Assembly (NCBI GenBank): GCA_947165045.1
Contig: CAMUYW010000009.1
Location: 1 to 64,000 of the forward strand
DNA length: 64,000 nucleotides
Direction of reading: 5' to 3'
DNA from: an uncultured Fibrobacter sp.
Lineage (GTDB): Bacteria; Fibrobacterota; Fibrobacteria; Fibrobacterales; Fibrobacteraceae
The stretch's first letter is position 1. Each line of letters starts with the position of its first letter. Below the pieces are notes generated by a model that saw only the letters and a program-made list of their open reading frames with translations, searched no databases and was not told the DNA's origin. The position numbers were made by a program, and so were the translations under genes. Of the stretch, positions 51,945 to 62,100 are shown piece after piece.

Positions 51945-53589
51945 TTATTTGTTGTCTGTTGCACATTCCCGACTTTTGCTTTTGGCGAGCGTGTGCGTAT
52001 TGTTCCTTGCGTGCGGCAATGATAAAGTTGCTGGCGGCACGGAAGCCGAATCTACAATTGCTTTGTATATCCAGACGGCAGATGGAACGCCTGCATCGAC
52101 AGCTCGCGTTCGTATTTTGCCGAATGATTACCTTTCTAGCGGCCCTGCGGAGCAAACTTGGAACGAAACCAATGAGGATGGGCACGTTTCGTTCGAAGTC
52201 CGCAAAGGTCGCTACACCATTGAAGCGCGTAATGTGAATAACTCCAAGGCTTCGGGCGCGGTGTATTCCGTTGCTCTTGAAAAGTCTGATTCTAAAATCG
52301 ATACTATAAAGCTTGGCGAACTTTCGTCTATTGAAGGCTTTGTGGTGCTCGGTGAATCGGCGCCTGTAGTTCGCGTTGCCGGTCTTGACCGTTATGTTGT
52401 TCCTGATAGTGCTGGCCATTTTGTCATAGATTCGCTCCCGTCTGGGAATTATGATGTTCAATTTGGCGAACCGTCCGAAGCGTATTCTGCAAAAGTGAAT
52501 ACTTCTGTGGGTGCAACGTTGTTTGTAGATGCTTCTGATACGAATGCTGATATTAAAATTATTGATTCGAAAAGTGCCGCAGCGACTGAATATCCCGAAG
52601 GCGATTGGGCCGCTCACGAAGCTTTGCTCAAGAATCTTCAAGGCTATGCCGTGGGAACTTTAGGTGCTGCAGGTGCTACGGATCGCTCTGGAAAAATACG
52701 GGAAGCTGAAGGCGAAATTTGTGTAGTCACGACTACGGATGATTTTATTGAAGTTAATGATTCTATGAAAGTTGCTCCGGGGTCGTTCCGTGAATGCGCC
52801 GAAAAGGATGTCCCGGTTTGGATTCTCTTTAAGAATGATGGAGCCTATAATTTGCAGTCTCCGCTTCGCATCAAGTCTAACAAGACGATTGATGGGCGAG
52901 GCCGCAATGTCCGCATTACGGGCATGGGAATCTTGACGCAGGAATCGAGTAACTTGATTTTTGAAAATTTGACCTTTACTGCTCCTGCGATTACGGCACG
53001 GGATACAACGAGCCGTCGTGCGCTCTCGATCCACAATTTGACGCACCATGTCTGGGTGGACCATTGCACGTTTGAGGAATATCCGCTAATCGAGTTGGAT
53101 ATCAAACGCAGTTCGTATGCGGTAACGCTTTCGTGGAATCGCTTTGAAAACGCGCAGTCTGGAATTCTTTTCGGGCTGGAACCGGATATCTATGTGGATT
53201 CGGCACAGACGCTTACGCTGCACCATAATTACTTTGCAAATTTGGAAACAATCGGAGTGCTTGCTCGTCATGGAAAAATGCATGCATACAACAATTTCTT
53301 CTTTGACGTGAAAAAAACTGGAATTGAATGCTCGGAATCAGCTTTGTGCGCTATAGAATTTAATGTATTCAATGTTGAAACGCCTGTAGTGGATTACCGC
53401 CTGGAAAACGAAGACGGCACGCCAGATAAGTCTACTTTGGGCTATGTCTATATGAAAGACAATTTATTTGGTCGTGGTGGCGAAAATGTTGCGCCAAAGA
53501 GCGATTTCGACTACGATTATACGGTGTTGACGAATATCGCCGATGCAGAGTTGGCCGTTGAAGTCAAAAATGCAGCTGGCCCGCGGTAG
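51937..53589 (+). CDS. PL1 pectate lyase lipoprotein
   Basis: A 550-residue predicted lipoprotein. ATG 51937 follows AAAGGAG and gives a signal peptide ending VLFLAC. Two carboxypeptidase-regulatory-like beta domains (about residues 25-190) precede a right-handed parallel beta-helix: SNKTIDGRGRNVRITG, ENLTFTAPAI, VWVDHCTFEEYP and VLARHGKMHAYNNFF. These correspond to the PL1 motifs WIDHC and R-x-G-x-xH-x-YNN, with the likely catalytic Arg in ARHGK. It should cut polygalacturonate at the cell surface. It overlaps the regulator gene by 8 nt. Confidence 0.9.
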   Translation: MINYLLSVAHSRLLLLASVCVLFLACGNDKVAGGTEAESTIALYIQTADGTPASTARVRILPNDYLSSGPAEQTWNETNEDGHVSFEVRKGRYTIEARNVNNSKASGAVYSVALEKSDSKIDTIKLGELSSIEGFVVLGESAPVVRVAGLDRYVVPDSAGHFVIDSLPSGNYDVQFGEPSEAYSAKVNTSVGATLFVDASDTNADIKIIDSKSAAATEYPEGDWAAHEALLKNLQGYAVGTLGAAGATDRSGKIREAEGEICVVTTTDDFIEVNDSMKVAPGSFRECAEKDVPVWILFKNDGAYNLQSPLRIKSNKTIDGRGRNVRITGMGILTQESSNLIFENLTFTAPAITARDTTSRRALSIHNLTHHVWVDHCTFEEYPLIELDIKRSSYAVTLSWNRFENAQSGILFGLEPDIYVDSAQTLTLHHNYFANLETIGVLARHGKMHAYNNFFFDVKKTGIECSESALCAIEFNVFNVETPVVDYRLENEDGTPDKSTLGYVYMKDNLFGRGGENVAPKSDFDYDYTVLTNIADAELAVEVKNAAGPR

Positions 53590-53596
53590 TTTTTAC

Positions 53597-53604
53597 TATA
53601 TTTG
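53597..53604 (+). promoter_or_regulatory. TATATTTG -10 element of glyA
   Basis: TATATTTG lies 27 nt before the glyA start and resembles both a -10 box and the Bacteroidetes TAnnTTTG element. AAAGGAG follows it as ribosome-binding site. Confidence 0.5.
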
Positions 53605-53631
53605 TGGCGCGAACTTTAAAGGAGCAGATTA

Positions 53632-54915
53632 ATGCTTAAATCTACATTGCAACAGACCGATCCGGAAATCTATAACATCATCCAGAAGGAAGCCGAACGC
53701 CAGGAATACGGCATCGAACTTATCGCTTCTGAAAACTACACTTCTAAGGCTGTGATGGAAGCTATGGGTTCCGTCCTCACCAACAAGTACAGCGAAGGTT
53801 ACGTTGGCAAGCGTTACTACGGTGGTAACGAAGTTATCGACGAAATGGAAGCTCTCGCTATCGATCGTTGCAAGAAGCTCTTTGGTTGCGACCACGTGAA
53901 CATCCAGCCGCTTTCCGGTTCTCCGGCAAACGCTGCTGTTTACTTCGCCGTTCTCAAGCCGGGTGACAAGGTCCTCGGCCTCAAGCTCGACCACGGTGGA
54001 CACCTTTCTCACGGCCATCCGGTGAACTTCTCCGGTATGCTCTACAACTTCGTGCAGTACGAAGTCGATAAGGAAACTGGCCGCATCGACATGGACAAGG
54101 TCCGCGAAATCGCTCTCCGCGAAAAGCCGAAGATGATCCTCGCTGGTTTCTCTGCTTACAGCCGTAACCTCGACTGGAAGCGCTTCAAGGAAATCGCCGA
54201 CGAAGTTGGCGCTCTCACGATGGCTGACATTTCTCACATTGCAGGCCTCATCGCCGGTAAGGCAATCGATTCTCCGGTGCCGTACTTCGACATCGTGACG
54301 ACCACGACCCACAAGACTCTCCGTGGCCCGCGTTCTGCTATCATCATGTGCAAGGATCGCACCATCCAGAAGCTCGTGAAGGGCGAACTCAAGGAAGTTT
54401 CTTTGCCGAAGGAAATCGACAAGGGCGTGTTCCCGGGTATGCAGGGTGGTCCGCACGACCACGTGAACGCTGGTAAGGCCGTTGCATTCCTCGAAGCTTT
54501 GCAGCCGGAATTCCAGACCTACGCCAAGAACGTTATCAAGAACGCTCAGGCTATGTGCGCCGAAATGCAGAAGCTCGGTTACAAGGTCATTAGCGATGGC
54601 ACCGACAACCACCTCATCGTTGTCGATATGACTTCTAAGGGCGTTTCCGGTAAGGAAGCCGAAGTCGCTATGGAAAAGGTCGGCATCTCCTGCAGCCGTT
54701 CTACGATTCCGTTCGATCCGCGCAAGCCGATGGACCCGTCCGGTGTCCGTCTCGGTACTGCTGCAATCACGACTCGTGGCTTCGACGAAGAAGATACCCG
54801 CGAAGTGGCTCGCATCATCGACCGCGCTATCCAGGCTAAGGACGACGAAGCTGCTCTCGCCAAAATCCGCGAAGACATCGTCGCTCTCTGCAAGAAGCAC
54901 CCGCTTTACAAGTAA
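53632..54915 (+). CDS. glyA: Serine hydroxymethyltransferase
   Basis: This PLP enzyme interconverts serine and glycine, feeding one-carbon units to folate. The 427-residue sequence has ELIASENYTSKAVMEAMGS, GYVGKRYYGG, LDHGGHLSHGH, the PLP-lysine motif VVTTTTHKTLRGPR-type (IVTTTTHKTLRGPRSAI), and GTAAITTRG. Codon use is strongly biased toward the set used in guaB and rpsD, suggesting high expression. A REP-like palindrome and a terminator follow. Confidence 0.98.
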   Translation: MLKSTLQQTDPEIYNIIQKEAERQEYGIELIASENYTSKAVMEAMGSVLTNKYSEGYVGKRYYGGNEVIDEMEALAIDRCKKLFGCDHVNIQPLSGSPANAAVYFAVLKPGDKVLGLKLDHGGHLSHGHPVNFSGMLYNFVQYEVDKETGRIDMDKVREIALREKPKMILAGFSAYSRNLDWKRFKEIADEVGALTMADISHIAGLIAGKAIDSPVPYFDIVTTTTHKTLRGPRSAIIMCKDRTIQKLVKGELKEVSLPKEIDKGVFPGMQGGPHDHVNAGKAVAFLEALQPEFQTYAKNVIKNAQAMCAEMQKLGYKVISDGTDNHLIVVDMTSKGVSGKEAEVAMEKVGISCSRSTIPFDPRKPMDPSGVRLGTAAITTRGFDEEDTREVARIIDRAIQAKDDEAALAKIREDIVALCKKHPLYK

Positions 54916-54925
54916 TTGACGGAAT

Positions 54926-54949
54926 GTCATTCCCGCGAAGGCGGGAATC
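54926..54949. repeat. REP-like palindrome (GTCAT type)
   Basis: GTCATTCCCGC, GAAG, GCGGGAATC, 11 nt after the glyA stop. Confidence 0.7.
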
Positions 54950-54967
54950 TCCCGTTAAGCATTTTTT

Positions 54968-54993
54968 GCCTCGGCACTCCGCCGGGGCTTTTT
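54968..54993 (+). terminator. Rho-independent terminator of glyA
   Basis: GCCTCGGC (54968-54975) pairs with GCCGGGGC (54981-54988), one G-U, then five T. Confidence 0.85.
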
Positions 54994-55038
54994 GTATATT
55001 CTCAGAATCTTCAAGGATTTTTTAAGAAGTTTTTTTTC

Positions 55039-55559
55039 ATGGATCGTTCTTTTGCCATTTTATTTCGTTTGCGTTGTTGTTTGTTATAAACGCTTGTGAC
55101 TCAAACTCTGCAATTGGAACATTGACTGATTCCCGCGATGGTCAAACCTACAAGACTGTTAAAATAGGCAATCAAGTGTGGATGGCGGAAAAACTGAGAT
55201 ATAAAAATGAGTAGTTTTATTCTTGGCCTATGGCAGTAGGGAAGTCTAAAGGTGAATGTTGCCAAAAAGAATGCAATTTGGGGAAAGGCAATGTGAAAGG
55301 CTTATGTCCAGATGGTTGGCATTTGCCCAGTGAGGTTGAATTTCAAACATTGATTGACTCTGTCGGCGGCGAAACAATTGCAGGTCGGATGCTTAAATCT
55401 AAGAGCGTTTGGAATGGCGACGATGCATACTATTGGAGCTCTACTGAGCGCGATTACATCTACGGAACTGCAGTACAGTTGAGCAAAGGTTCTGATAGCG
55501 TGAGCGTGGTTCCTAGAGATAAATTCTATGAATCCGCAATTCGCTGCATAAAGGATTAG
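55039..55559 (+). pseudogene. Decayed FISUMP lipoprotein gene (frameshift plus in-frame stop)
   Basis: One frame (codons from 55041) reads FALLFVINAC, a lipobox, then SNSAIGTLTDSRDGQTYKTV, KIGNQVWMAEKLRYKNE, a TAG stop at 55212-55214, and then FYSWPMAVGKSKGECC, CPDGWHLPSEVEF, YYWSSTERDY and SAIRCIKD. These are the ordered hallmarks of a FISUMP domain (compare 13887-14501). The only ATG at the right place (55039) is in a different frame and gives 16 codons, so a frameshift within the signal peptide seems likely as well. An ATG at 55230 could yield a 109-residue fragment. I call it a pseudogene; a sequencing error could explain one lesion but hardly both. Confidence 0.8.
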
Positions 55560-55587
55560 ACGAGTGCAATATTGCTCGATATTTGCG

Positions 55588-55629
55588 TCTTTTCTCTTGT
55601 CTCTTGTCTCGGATCTCCAATCTAAAATC
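55588..55629. repeat. Heptamer repeat tract
   Basis: Six 7-bp units, each T.....C with T at position 6: TCTTTTC, TCTTGTC, TCTTGTC, TCGGATC, TCCAATC, TAAAATC. It lies just upstream of the gene at 55658. Confidence 0.6.
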
Positions 55630-55657
55630 TATCTTTGTTTCGATAACACGAGGTTTT

Positions 55658-56356
55658 ATGCTGTCTTGGACCGAAATAAAGAACATTGAGAACCCCACAG
55701 AAGAACAACAATTAGAAGCTATCGGACTTAACTGGTATGCGATTAGCTTGATTCAAAATCCGACTGAAACGGTACAAAAAGCTGCTTTTGAAAAAAATGA
55801 GCAGGCTATTCTTTATGTGAAGTGCGGTCCGTGCGAAGCTCTGAAACAAGCGCTCAACGCCATGGACGAAGCTAAGTTCCTTGCTGCTTTCAAGGCGGAG
55901 CCGAACTTGCTCAAGTTCATTACGAATCCGGTGCTTCTCAAGGCTGCTGTGTCGCAGGATTGGAGAATTGTACGCAAGATTGATGGCGCTTCCGATGAAC
56001 TTTGGGCCGAGGCCGTTCGTCAATGCGAAGATGCTTTAAAGTTTATTCGCAATCCTGGCGAAAAAGTGCTTGTTGCCGCTGTGGAACGCGATTGGAAGTA
56101 TCTTCAGGAAATCGAAAATCCGACGGCTGCAGTTGTTGTGGCTGCGGTTAAGCAGGACTTCCATGCGTTTGAATACGTGAGCATTCGCCGCCGTACCGAA
56201 CAAGTGCAACTTGCTGCTGTGCGTACCAATTGGCATTGCATCCAGTATCTGCAGCGTGCAAGCGAAAACGTGCAGATGGAAGCTGTGCGCCAGTCGAAGG
56301 ATGCGCTTAGGCTTATCAAGAATCCGACTCAAGCCGTCAAGGATTTCTGCGCGTGA
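55658..56356 (+). CDS. Helical repeat protein (DUF4116-like units)
   Basis: A 232-residue soluble protein. ATG 55658 follows GAGG. It consists of roughly nine repeats of about 22 residues with the pattern NPTExVQxAAVxxxxxALxxIx (for example NPTETVQKAAFEKN, NPGEKVLVAAVERDW, NPTAAVVVAAVKQDF, RTEQVQLAAVRTNW). This resembles DUF4116 units, which are predicted alpha-helical solenoids. It should be a protein-binding scaffold. Its stop overlaps the ABC ATPase start (GTGA), so the two may work together. Confidence 0.78.
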   Translation: MLSWTEIKNIENPTEEQQLEAIGLNWYAISLIQNPTETVQKAAFEKNEQAILYVKCGPCEALKQALNAMDEAKFLAAFKAEPNLLKFITNPVLLKAAVSQDWRIVRKIDGASDELWAEAVRQCEDALKFIRNPGEKVLVAAVERDWKYLQEIENPTAAVVVAAVKQDFHAFEYVSIRRRTEQVQLAAVRTNWHCIQYLQRASENVQMEAVRQSKDALRLIKNPTQAVKDFCA

Positions 56357-57204
56357 TTGAACTCTCTTCGGTAACATTCCGTTATCCGAAATCTACAGCG
56401 GATGCACTGTCGAATGTTTCGCTCTGTATTCCGCAGGGGAGTTTTTTTGCTTTGATTGGTCCGAACGGCGCTGGCAAAACGACGTTGTTGCGTTTGCTTT
56501 GCGGTCGTTTGGGCGCGTTTAAAGGCTCTATCAAAATTGATGATTCTTTGCGCAATTCGGCGGGCTTTTTGAATGCCGAAAAATATGGCGTATTGCTTGA
56601 AAACCCGGGCGTTTATCCGAAGCTTTCAATCAAGGAATACCTTCAGTATTTTGCTGGTTTTTACGGCTATGACGAAGATGCTTGGCGTGAAGATGGCGTG
56701 ATTTATAAGCGCTGTAAGGCTTTTGCTGAACGTTTGAATTTGCCGCTGCTTGAAAAGCGCTTGGAAACGCTTTCGCTCGGTAATCGCCAAAAAGTGCAGA
56801 TTGTCCGCGCGCTACTCCACAATCCAAAGCTGTTGATTCTTGATGAGCCTGTGGCAAATCTCGATCCGATTTCGAGAGACTCTGTATGGCATTTACTCGA
56901 TGAATGGCGCCGTGAAACTCATGGAACGGCGATTGTTTGCTCGCATGTGCTTGCTGAAATGGATGAATGGGCGACAGATTACGCCATTATTGATTGCGGA
57001 CAAGTGCTGAAAGCGGGGAAAAACCTTGGGGCCGGCGCAGCTCCGATCGCGTCAGCAACGCATTTTGAAATGGAATTTGCTTCGCTTGTTGCCCGTGAGC
57101 AAATAGAAAACGCGTTGTTGGCGGCTGGGCTCGCACCAACCCAAATTTCTGCCAAAGGTGAAACTCTCGGCGAAATTTATAAGCAGGTCGTTGATAAAGT
57201 CTAA
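56353..57204 (+). CDS. ABC transporter ATP-binding protein
   Basis: A 283-residue ATPase: Walker A GPNGAGKTT, a Q-loop position that is Glu (LLENPG), signature LSLGNRQKV, Walker B LLILDEPVANLDP and H-loop CSHV. It belongs to the CcmA/multidrug-export type group (COG1131). No permease gene is next to it, and the partner gene is the repeat protein upstream. The start is GTG, overlapping that gene by 4 nt. It is convergent with tamA, with one base between their stop codons. Confidence 0.9.
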   Translation: MIELSSVTFRYPKSTADALSNVSLCIPQGSFFALIGPNGAGKTTLLRLLCGRLGAFKGSIKIDDSLRNSAGFLNAEKYGVLLENPGVYPKLSIKEYLQYFAGFYGYDEDAWREDGVIYKRCKAFAERLNLPLLEKRLETLSLGNRQKVQIVRALLHNPKLLILDEPVANLDPISRDSVWHLLDEWRRETHGTAIVCSHVLAEMDEWATDYAIIDCGQVLKAGKNLGAGAAPIASATHFEMEFASLVAREQIENALLAAGLAPTQISAKGETLGEIYKQVVDKV

Positions 57205-57205
57205 A

Positions 57206-59182
57206 TTAGAACGCTTGCGAAAGATCGAATGCGATTCGGTTCCAATCGAAGCCTTTTTTCTTCTTGTGGTTTCTGCAATTGGTGCTTTCACTGTCGCTAC
57301 AATTTTCGTTGGTGATAAGCCCCTTCACGATGGCGTAATCGAGGCGGAACGTCAGGAATTGCCACTGGTAGCGTATGCCCATGCCAAGACTAGCTTCTTG
57401 TGCATCTTTGTAAAGTTTGTCTTGAACATCCATGACTTTTGTCCAGTCGAAAAATTGCACGATTTGCCAACTTCTTAAAGATTTCCAAGGGAGCGTCCAT
57501 CGGAGTTCTTCGTTGACGCGAAAGTACATCGGTGTTAAAGCGGTATGGATGTTTTCCTTGACTTCCAAAGAATCTTGGCCGCTTTGGGTTTTAATTATGG
57601 AGGTGTCTTGTGTGGTGTAGCTTGCAAAAATACTGCGGAATCGGTAGCCGCGAACAGAACGTGATCCGCCTTGATAGAACATGCGAGCATCGTCTTCGAT
57701 TGCTTTGTTGAAGAAACTACCGACACTTCCGCTAAGTGCTCCGTATAGAGTCCAGAACAAAGGAACGTATATGTTTACCGTGGCTTCGCTGTATGTGTAA
57801 AGGTGTCCGTCTTGATCGTCGGAGTAATTTCTATAGCCTGATTTGACGCTAAAGTTTGTGCCAAGGCCGACCGTCGGCATAAAGCGGAATCCTTTAGTCG
57901 GGTTGAAGTAATCGTTGGTATAGTCGAATGTTAAACCGATTTCGCCTTTGAACTTAAAAAGTTCATCATCGTTTTTATTCACATATCGCGTATCGATAGA
58001 ACTACGGAATTTGATGTTGTTTGTGATGCCGAATGTCAGGTCACCACGGTTAATGACTTCGTAACGTTCTTCGATGCTGTCGGGGTAGGCGGGCGGTGTG
58101 ATTTTTTCATGGTTGAATGAGAGTCGGTCTACAAAGCGGATTGCGGTCGGAATGAACGTGAACGCGGTTCCGAAAAAGAGCGGGTTTGCGTAGCCGAGTG
58201 TGATTTCTTGTTTGTGCTGTGCGATTTGGATGTTTGCCGAAAATTCATTAAATTTCCCAAGAACGTTTTTGTGGTCTGCGTAAGCCAAGGCTCCGAACCC
58301 GTAAACTTCTTCAAAGAAAAATCCGTATCTAGCTTCTCCAGGAACGCGTTCAATAACGTCAAGATGTACGTCCGAGAGACCGTCTTCGCGGAGTTCATCG
58401 TTTAACTTGACCTGCGTAAAAAGCTGTGTTGAATAAAGTTTGCTCTTGAAGTTGAAATATTGGTTACCGTCAATGATGTTGCCCTTCTTGATGCGCCAAA
58501 GAGAAGATAACCAAGCCGTATCTGTTAATCCTTGCTCGGGTGTTTGATTTCGTTCTTTCTTGTTGATGATGCGTTGGGTTGTGGTTATAATGTTTCCCAT
58601 CAAAACTTTTGGGCCTGGATTCACATTGATGATCACATTGACGCATTTGGCTGTTGTATCGACGTGTTCTTCTGATGAAATATAAACGTGTAAGTTGCCT
58701 TGTTTGCGGTATGCCTTTTGAATGTCTTGTAAGTCTTCGGAAAGATCTTCCTGATTGTAGTAATGCTTCTTTGTGATTTTTAGCGTGTTGATATCAATAG
58801 GAATAGAATCGTCTTCGCTTGCGGAAATAATTTTTGCATCGTTGAATCGGTAGCATACGCCTTCATCGACTGTGATAAAATAGTTGCGCTGCAAGTTGCC
58901 ATTCGATAATTGCTCACGTACAATTTCCAGTTTCAAATCAAGACTGTAATAGCCGCGCGAATAATAAAGAGCGCGTACGTTTTCTGAAGAAAGTCGCATC
59001 AAAAAGTCTTGCTTGATAGTATCCAATTGGCCGAATTCATCGGGAATGTCGAGCTGTTCGTTGAGCTGGAACTTCGAAAATACCTTATTCCCGCTGATAT
59101 TGACGGACCAAGGGCTTTTTTCTCCGCTGTCAGCAAATGCAAGTGACGAAAAAAACAATAATGCGCAAATCAGTAAAATCAT
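57206..59182 (-). CDS. tamA: TamA-like Omp85 outer-membrane assembly protein
   Basis: A 658-residue protein. ATG 59182 follows GGAGAAAGC and gives a signal peptide ending LAFA-DS; a longer frame reaches back into tamB. POTRA-like domains occupy about residues 20-270 (YSRGYYSLDLKLEI, AYRKQGNLHVYIS). The C-terminal part is an Omp85 barrel: GLTFDYTNDYFNPTKGFRF, then GGSRSVRGYRFRSI (the conserved VRGY/F-type loop of the family) and a final DWNRIAFDLSQAF ending in Phe. With tamB upstream it should help insert or export outer-membrane proteins or transport lipids. Confidence 0.9.
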   Translation of the reverse strand: MILLICALLFFSSLAFADSGEKSPWSVNISGNKVFSKFQLNEQLDIPDEFGQLDTIKQDFLMRLSSENVRALYYSRGYYSLDLKLEIVREQLSNGNLQRNYFITVDEGVCYRFNDAKIISASEDDSIPIDINTLKITKKHYYNQEDLSEDLQDIQKAYRKQGNLHVYISSEEHVDTTAKCVNVIINVNPGPKVLMGNIITTTQRIINKKERNQTPEQGLTDTAWLSSLWRIKKGNIIDGNQYFNFKSKLYSTQLFTQVKLNDELREDGLSDVHLDVIERVPGEARYGFFFEEVYGFGALAYADHKNVLGKFNEFSANIQIAQHKQEITLGYANPLFFGTAFTFIPTAIRFVDRLSFNHEKITPPAYPDSIEERYEVINRGDLTFGITNNIKFRSSIDTRYVNKNDDELFKFKGEIGLTFDYTNDYFNPTKGFRFMPTVGLGTNFSVKSGYRNYSDDQDGHLYTYSEATVNIYVPLFWTLYGALSGSVGSFFNKAIEDDARMFYQGGSRSVRGYRFRSIFASYTTQDTSIIKTQSGQDSLEVKENIHTALTPMYFRVNEELRWTLPWKSLRSWQIVQFFDWTKVMDVQDKLYKDAQEASLGMGIRYQWQFLTFRLDYAIVKGLITNENCSDSESTNCRNHKKKKGFDWNRIAFDLSQAF

Positions 59183-62100
59183 TTTGCTTTCTCCGAGGAC
59201 CTGATTCTTGAAGTGGGCGTACTTGTGGAATCTGTTGCACTTGGATCGTTTGGCTGGAGCATTGCTTTGGGCGGGCGGACCGTTTCGCATTTGCCGATGC
59301 CTAAAATACAGGGGTTCCAGAATTTGTACGTATAGTTTACACCGATATTCTTTTCGATTCGGCTTTCGCTGCTTTCTGAACCGGAGCTGAACTGATATTG
59401 CTTTCTCACGATTTGACCGTTCAAGGAGAGCGAAGGCGAGAAGTGGTTCTTGTGCGAGTATTCTTTAGCTTGGAATACGGGGAGCGTGTAGCTTGCGCCA
59501 AATTGCAAAGCTTGGTCGTAAGTCGGGCTCTGGCTTTGGTCTTGAGTATAACCGAAAATAAGGCTCAAGTTTTTAACCCAGCGCTCCAGCGAAATTGGAA
59601 TCTTGACATATGAAGAATCCTTGTCGTTGCCGGAGTTGTCAAACAACATCACCTTCATATCGATATCGCCAATGTAGTCGCCGCCTAAAGTCTTGTTGGC
59701 TGTTGAAGAAATGAATTTACCGATAGCTTTACCGGCAAGCTTGTTCCAGTCGGCGGATACGCCAGATTCTGTCGCGACGCATCCCAAGAATATGTTACGG
59801 TAGGTGTCGGCTGCTGTAGATTCCGTTCCGCAATTTGAACTAGGAATGGGTTGCGGGTTTGTAATGGTTCCTTGAATGTCCAGGTTGACGGGGCATGTCT
59901 CTTTTTCTTTCTCTTCAGTTTCTGTACAGTAGGGGAGTTCCTGCGAACTAGATACATCGATGACTCCATGTTGCCAGGGAACATCGTTCCAAGAAATGTT
60001 GAAGGAATTCAAGTCAAATTCGTAGATGTCTTTTACGCCAATGAATCCGTTATCCGCATTGGTGACGTCTCCTCGCAAGAGCGGTCTGTTTGTCGTGCCG
60101 AGAACCATAATGTCGAGTGTCAGCGGGAACGATGCAAACGGGGAAATGATTTCGACAGAATCTTTTTGGGAATCACTGATGTGGAACGCTAAATCAATGG
60201 GGCTTGAAACAGAAATCTTGGCTTCGGTCTTTTCTTTGTTGCGGAGATTTGCAATCGCGTTATTGAGCATCGATAGCAGTTTATCGAGAGAACTCGGCGT
60301 GATTTCAATATCCAGATCTTTTCTATAAACGAGCTTGTCAATGACGAATTTACCGCTGACGCTCTTATTCTTGATTTGCCTTTCTTGTGTGTGCGGAATA
60401 TTGAACGTGATATCGCTCTTGCCAATTAAGTTTGCCGTGCCAAATGTTTCGTCGTTAAATTTGTACTGAACTAATGGAATCTTTGTGACAATGGACATCT
60501 GGTCTTCGGAATCTTCTAGGTGACTTGTGACATTGCGCAAGGTCACGATGTGATTGTCCATTTCAAGTGTGTATTTTTCTGTGCTGATGTCGATGGCTTC
60601 CAATTGCATTTTTTGCAAATCGTAAAGCATCGTAGCGATAAGCAGGTCGCCAATTTCGTTCTGTGTCGAAATCTCGTTCATCTCAAGCGTGCCATCCTTG
60701 AGTTCGCCTCTCAAGCGAATTGGGAAATCGTTCGGGAGTGTGGAGTACTTGAGGATAGTAGAGTCCGACCAAATTTGAGCCTTGATTCCATTTAAGCCTT
60801 CACGCAACTTTGCCTGAACATCGATCTTCAGGTCTGTCTTTGCAATTTCAGCGCGAGTTTCTGGGATGAGCCACATACCTCCGATATTGATGGTTCCCAA
60901 GAAATCCATATCGTTTGTTAGTGTGCCGTTGCTGTTGATGTAACCGCTATTGGGGCTAATGTAGGTGAGGTGGACTTGCCTTGTGGTATCGAAAATATCG
61001 TCTACGACAATGTTTGTATTGCCGGTCCATGTGCCGTTTAGAATTTCAAAGTCGGTGAGCAATTCTATTTTATTCTTCTTTGCCGAAACGTTCATTTGTT
61101 GAATCTTCAGCAGCTCAGGCGGAATGCTTGAAAACTTCAGATTTTTGAAATCGATGTTTCCGAGTAAACCGGTTTCTTCTTCGAAAGAAATATCGCCGTT
61201 GAAGCTACCCGAAGCTAGAGTCGTATCGCCAAGCGGTTCCAAAAGAATCGGTAAGTCAAAATCTTTAGCCGAGGCGCTTGCATGCAGAATTTGGATAGGG
61301 AGCATGGCGGTTGGCTTGAAATTCAGATTCGAATCGTTCGGTAATACAAATGAGCCTGTCATGGCGACTTTGTTGCTGTTTTGCGTAAATACAGCGGTGT
61401 CGATTATAACCGTATCGCCAAGTTCCCTAATTTTGGTATGACCGTGAAGGATAAAGGGCTCAACGTTTCCGTCGATATCGAGGTCCGCTTCACCGACTCT
61501 TGAGTCGAGATTGTAGGCGATGGAGCCTGTAACAGATCCTTTGAGTTTATCGCTTATTGTGATATCGGAGAATGGAATCGTAGAAATCTCGGCGTGATCC
61601 GCTTTTGCCCAGATGATGAGTGAATCGCCTACGTGTACAGTCGTTTCTGCATATCCGCCGTTCTTTTGCGTAAGTCTCCAGTTTGTGCGGAGCGTGGGTT
61701 CGTGGTAATCGACATCACCCGTGATGGAGAATACGTCGTTAGGTGTATAGATGGTTGCTTTCGGGAAATCGATGAAGCCACGACCGAGGTCGAGTACGAG
61801 CTGCATTCGCAGCGAGTCCGCCTTTAGGTGGTAAGCGTTGGTAATGGAATCGATTTTCACATAGGCACGTAACTTGTTGTTTTGGAACGAGCCGATGATT
61901 TTGGGATTTTTGCCGATTTCAACATTTCCCTTGACCCAGTCCAGCGCCCAAGGTTCCATGGCGGAGAGGTTTGCTGCGAAGAAAACTTTTAGGCTATCCT
62001 TTGTTTTGACGTGCGCTTTGATGACGGAACCTTCGCGAGTTTCGATGGATGCATCGATGTCGTCGCCAGTTTTGGTAATGGACTGGATATCCATGTCCAT

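Noticed and set aside
53629-54930. A 433-codon minus-strand frame opposite glyA.
   Set aside because: glyA on the plus strand is a clear full-length enzyme; the antisense frame has no recognisable domain or ribosome-binding site.
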